Made by a program: the position numbers and the translations under genes. From Isoetes taiwanensis (lineage: Eukaryota > Streptophyta > Lycopodiopsida > Isoetales > Isoetaceae), in contig JAJEKV010000039.1 in assembly GCA_021234155.1 (NCBI GenBank), positions 1,302,001 to 1,366,000 of the forward strand: a stretch of DNA of 64,000 nucleotides. Direction: 5' to 3'. Shown in pieces: positions 60,521 through 64,000 of the stretch. Position 1 is the stretch's first letter. Each line of letters begins with the position of its first letter. Below the pieces are notes generated by a model, which did no database searches, was not told the DNA's origin, and saw nothing but the letters and a program-made list of their open reading frames with translations.

Positions 60521-61030
60521 TGTGGTATGTGGTTAGTGATTGCTTGTGATATGTGGTTTTGTGGTTAGTGATTGCTTGTGGTGTGTGGTGCTTATTAATC
60601 TTTGTGATATATGATATGTGCTACCTAGTGTGGTGAGGCACGTGGTGTGAAATAAATCTTTGTCAATATATGCTTTGTGGTGCCTAGTGTGGTGAATAAC
60701 ATGGTGTAAAATACATCTTTATAATATATGCTATGTGGTGCCTAGTGTGGTGAAAAATATGGTGTAAAATAAATGCTCTAAATATACGCTTTGTGGTGCC
60801 TAGTGTGGTGAATAACATGGTGTAAAATAAATCTTTGTAATATATGCTATGTGGTCCCTAGTGTGGTGAATAACATGGTGTGGTGTCTAGTGTGGTGCCT
60901 AGTGTGGTGCCAGTGTGGTGCCTAGTGTGGTTAAAAATATGGTGTAAAATAAATGATGTAATATATTCTATGTGGTGCCTAGTGTGGTGAATAACGAGGT
61001 GTAAGATGAATGTCTGTAATATATGCTATG
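60500..61030 (+). repeat. minisatellite, 57-60 bp unit with TGTGGTGCCTAGTGTGGTGA
   Basis: Six or more imperfect copies of a unit TGTGGTGCCTAGTGTGGTGA + ATAACATGGTGTAAAATAAA + a TAATATATGCTA-like end; in the middle (60880-60930) the core GTGTGGTGCCTA is itself repeated at short spacing. Confidence 0.9.
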
Positions 61031-61062
61031 TTTAATAGAAATCTCACTGTTTAATTGACAGG

Positions 61063-62195
61063 GTGAAAGTGACACACAGAAAAATTACATTAAGGATGGA
61101 CAGAATGAGACAGAGAATCATTGGAAATCCAGCTGATCTTAGAGGCTTTTTGCATAATCACTTTTCAGCTTTCTTCACTGCTTGGCATCTTCCCTTTCAG
61201 TTAGATTTTCAAGCGGCCTTGCTTGCTAAGGTTCATCCTATAGTCACCAATGAGCAACACTTTAGAGGCTGAGATCAGCCATAATGATTTAGCTAAGGCC
61301 GCATTTTCCCTCAAGAGGGGCAAGTGTCCGGGACTTGATGGTATTCCAGTGGAGTTTTTCCAGGAGTATTGGGACTGGCTTGGTGCAGATGTGTATGATG
61401 CTTTCAGGGATTTTAAAAGACAGAGGCACCTGGACAAAATCCTCAACTCTGGTTGCATCTCCCTTATTCCAAAATGCAAGGATCCCTCTTCCATTTCAGA
61501 TTGGCGCCCCATTACTTTGTTGTCCTCAGTGTACAAGATCTTTGCTAAAGCTTTGCTCAGAAGCTTTGTGGCGTGCTTACCGAGTCCATTTCTTCTACGC
61601 AGTCAGGTTTCTTGCCTCGCTGGTGTATCTTGAATAATGTGGCAGCAACATATGAGGGTCTCTATTGGGCTAGAATGCATGGTTACCCCATTGTATACTT
61701 GAAGCTGGATTTTGCAAAAGCATATGACAGTGTTGACTGAAGTTTCCTGGAGCAGTGCCTTTTACGCCTTGGTTTTGGTGCCCAGTTCACAACAGATGTT
61801 ATGAAACTTCATTATTCTTCTTGTTCTTCAGTTCTTTTTCAAGGAGAACCATCAACATTTTTGCAGGTGGGACGTGGCATTCGCCAAGACTGTTTTTACG
61901 ATTGTGGCGGAGATTCTTTCTCAGGTATTCTCTCTTGCAGTGCAGGAAGGCATCCTACATGGTCTTCCCATGAATAATGGTTCACAAGAGATCTGTAATC
62001 AGTATGCAGATGACACTTTCTTGTTCTTAATGGCTGATGAGCAGAATTTGCAGAATGCCATTTCTTTGTTGGACAGCTTTTCTTTGGCTTCTGGTATCTT
62101 TGTGGGGTGGCAAAAGTGTACTGCCCTGTGGGCCCTAGACTCTCCAGTGCCGTCTTCTGTGGTTGCATTTCCATGGAAGGTTCTTCCTCATGGGA
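61063..62195 (+). mobile_element. LINE fragment, reverse transcriptase (sense)
   Basis: Reads from DLRGFLHNHFSAFF through RGKCPGLDGIPVEFFQEYWD, CISLIPKCKDP, DWRPITLLSSVYKI, YLKLDFAKAYDSVD (followed by TGA where tryptophan is expected), VGRGIRQDC and the catalytic NQYADDTFLF to ASGIFVGWQK. Frames change at about 61255, 61600 and 61900. Truncated at both ends. The family differs from the complete LINE at 24.6-31.0 kb. Confidence 0.85.
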
Positions 62196-62568
62196 AGGCA
62201 ACTCTTGGATCTGAAACAACACGCCCATCCTGAACCTGCAGAGACTGAAGAGATGCAGCTAGCTTTCTTGTTTTGGCAGCTCTGAAGAAAAAACCTGTGC
62301 ACCGGTCTCCCTCCTTGAACCATTGCAACCTAGCTTTAATGCGAGCAAAGTGCACCTATTCAGATTCCATCTGCCGAATGCTACACAAAATTTGCTTCTC
62401 CACATGACCATCTGATGGGGCAACAGACCTGCACGCCTCAAGTTGTCGATAAAGAGCCAGCAGAAGGCTCCGGTTAGCAGAAGCCCGTTCACGACCCCAA
62501 CCTTTAGTAAAAGGCTTCACAGCAGCGAGAGCATTGGAAGAACAAAATAGAGAAAGTATTACAACCAA
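62195..62568 (-). mobile_element. LINE fragment, endonuclease-RT linker (antisense)
   Basis: Minus-strand frames contain FARIKARLQWFKEGDRCTGF, FFRAAKTRK and LQSLQVQDGRVVSD, the region that normally lies just upstream of the RT domain in LINE ORF2, opposite in orientation to the RT piece beside it. It stops at about the point of ORF2 where the sense piece begins. Confidence 0.75.
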
Positions 62569-62676
62569 AGAAAAACAATATTGATAGGCACGTTGGTAAG
62601 TTAAAAAAAAGGATCATATGTAGAGGATGGAATTAGTAAATATGTATTTGCTGGTTAGGAAAGTGCTGAGAAGAAT

Positions 62677-64000
62677 GTGCATGCATGCAATGCACAATTA
62701 TACTATAGGCACGAGCATAAAATGAAAGAAAAGAAGAATCGGACAACCGGGATGCATTGTATGTTTGAAAAGGCTGAAATGTTAGAGTACGAGGCTAAAT
62801 GCATTCAAATGAGAGTTGTGCTCCATTTGCTCCAGCAAGGACGGCCAATGAGAGATTTTCCAGAGCATGAGATGTTGAATGTAGCACACAGGCTGCCAAA
62901 TACTCCAAGGTGCCACTGGTCCAAAAATTCAGGTTGGGAATTTGCAACATATATGTCTTTTGTTGCACTCGAGGAGCTACGTGAAGTGATTGAAGGTAGT
63001 TTATGATTTTGGAACCATTCATCTTGCGACTTACTAATTGCTTGTTGTGTGCTTTGAATGTGCTGCAGGATCTATATTTTTAGCCTTGTCCTTGGATGAA
63101 GTTATAGCCAACGACAATACATCATTGCTATGTATGCACCTCTATAATGTTATGGATTTTTGTAAGAAATCTTATTTTTTAAGTATTGCGTCTAGATTCT
63201 ACAGCTGCAACCCTTTATCGTGTTGTACAAGAGAAATTGAAAAATATTGTGGATCTGAGCCTAGTTGATTGTGAAAAAAAATTAGTTTGTTTTGGTGTCA
63301 TGACAGGCTGTAGGAATGGATTAGCATTAAATTGCAGACTAGTTTCATGCCTTATGCAGTGCAATCCATTGTATGGCCCATCGCACAAATCTAGCTTTCA
63401 AAATTATCTCAGACTTTGCTTGTGTTCAGAACGTTGAGAATCTTATACGTGCAGTCAACCAATTTTATTGTCGCAATCCACAAAGGTTTGCTCATTTCCA
63501 GCATGTTTCTATTAGATTAAGTGAGGGATTAAGATTGCTAAAGGATGTGGAAACTCGCTGGATATCCATATCTTTATCTATTCGTAGATTATACGATGAA
63601 TACATGTCTGTAGGGGCTTGTGCAGAGTTTGCTGATCAAAATGAAGCAGCGACAACTAAATTATTTGGGCTTCTTACAGATGCTAAGACCTTACTATCTT
63701 TCTGTGCTCTTACTCCAATTCTTAGGGAGTCAACCTTCTTGATTAAACAGGCTCATGATTGGACAATTTATATCCTGGAGTATTCTATTGCAAGAAAGGT
63801 AGCATGCACTAAGCTTGACAAAATGTATGTCGGAGAAGATTGCTTTGATAATAGGTCGCAGAACTTGGGGTCCTTGTAGGAAGGAAGAGGCTTCTTGGCA
63901 TATAATGAGAATGGAGCATTGTGCATACATGTAAATGAGCAGTTCTTTCCTTTGCATTATAGGAGGAGAGGTGGACGAAATAATTATATGCGGAGAATGG
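62677..64000 (+). pseudogene. hAT transposase pseudogene (ZNF862/DUF4371-like), runs off the window
   Basis: Frame 62677-62994 has MRVVLHLLQQGRPMRDF, HWSKNSGWEFA and LREVIEG; an intron (GT at about 62995, CAG ending at 63068) joins it to SIFLALSLDEVIANDNTSLL, matching the usual FxALSxDEVT block of this hAT group. A frameshift near 63195 leads to LYRVVQEKLKNIVDLSL and CEKKLVCFG; another near 63350 leads to CMAHRTNLAFKIISD, NQFYCRNPQRFAHF and DVETRWISIS (63373-63879). The catalytic-domain motifs HCMAHRTNLA and TRWIS are clear. The MTGCRNGLA stretch replaces the usual DG-x-x-x-x-G sequence, so the second acidic residue may be lost. The C-terminal dimerisation region is beyond 64000. Confidence 0.8.

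Overview
This is nuclear DNA of a land plant. It is AT-rich, its intact genes have short GT-AG introns, and it carries plant class III peroxidases, a plant-type family-3 glycoside hydrolase and plant Copia primer-binding sites for initiator tRNA-Met. The mix of mobile elements (LINEs with ATTCT tails, a ZNF862-like hAT, a DUF8039/DUF7869-like transposase) reminds me more of a fern or gymnosperm than of a flowering plant. That is an impression and was not tested.

Only three genes look intact. A nine-exon GH3 beta-glucosidase/exo-hydrolase lies at 16861-19821 (+); its exons sum to exactly 634 codons. Two four-exon class III peroxidases lie at 47530-49141 (+) and 55033-56569 (-), convergent and about 5.9 kb apart, with the same intron positions; their exons sum to exactly 325 and 327 codons. 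All three products start with signal peptides and probably act in the cell wall or apoplast, the GH3 on wall glucans or glucosides and the peroxidases with H2O2 on phenolics or wall polymers.

The rest is mostly mobile-element debris. 0.4-1.6 kb: 3' end of an ATTCT-tailed LINE, with relatives at 21.6 and 35.1-35.5 kb. 2.9-5.7 kb: decayed DDE-like transposase (-), with a terminal scrap of a relative at 57.7 kb. 7.1-7.4 kb: cluster of CTCGACTCGCGAGTCGAG palindromes. 9.7-10.3 kb: poly(A)-tailed retrocopy. 12.66-16.83 kb: Copia element with 341/343-bp LTRs and a TACAC target duplication, sitting 31 bp upstream of the GH3 start codon. 24.65-30.97 kb: complete but broken L1-type LINE with a perfect 17-bp target duplication. 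37.8-39.8 kb: a 0.3-kb direct repeat pair. 41.1-42.6 kb: a 1.5-kb gag-only LTR element (TR-GAG type). 46.25-47.32 kb: GC-rich foldback element just upstream of the first peroxidase. 59.8-60.5 kb: transposase-like relic. 60.5-61.0 kb: minisatellite. 61.06-62.57 kb: two LINE pieces in opposite orientation. 62.68 kb to the end: hAT transposase pseudogene running out of the window.

Two general features stand out. Short two-copy tandem duplications (10-75 bp) recur through the whole window, one of them breaking the LINE endonuclease frame. Hairpins and foldbacks are also frequent. Coordinates of exons, LTRs and target duplications were read directly; family names rest on motif recognition without database search.
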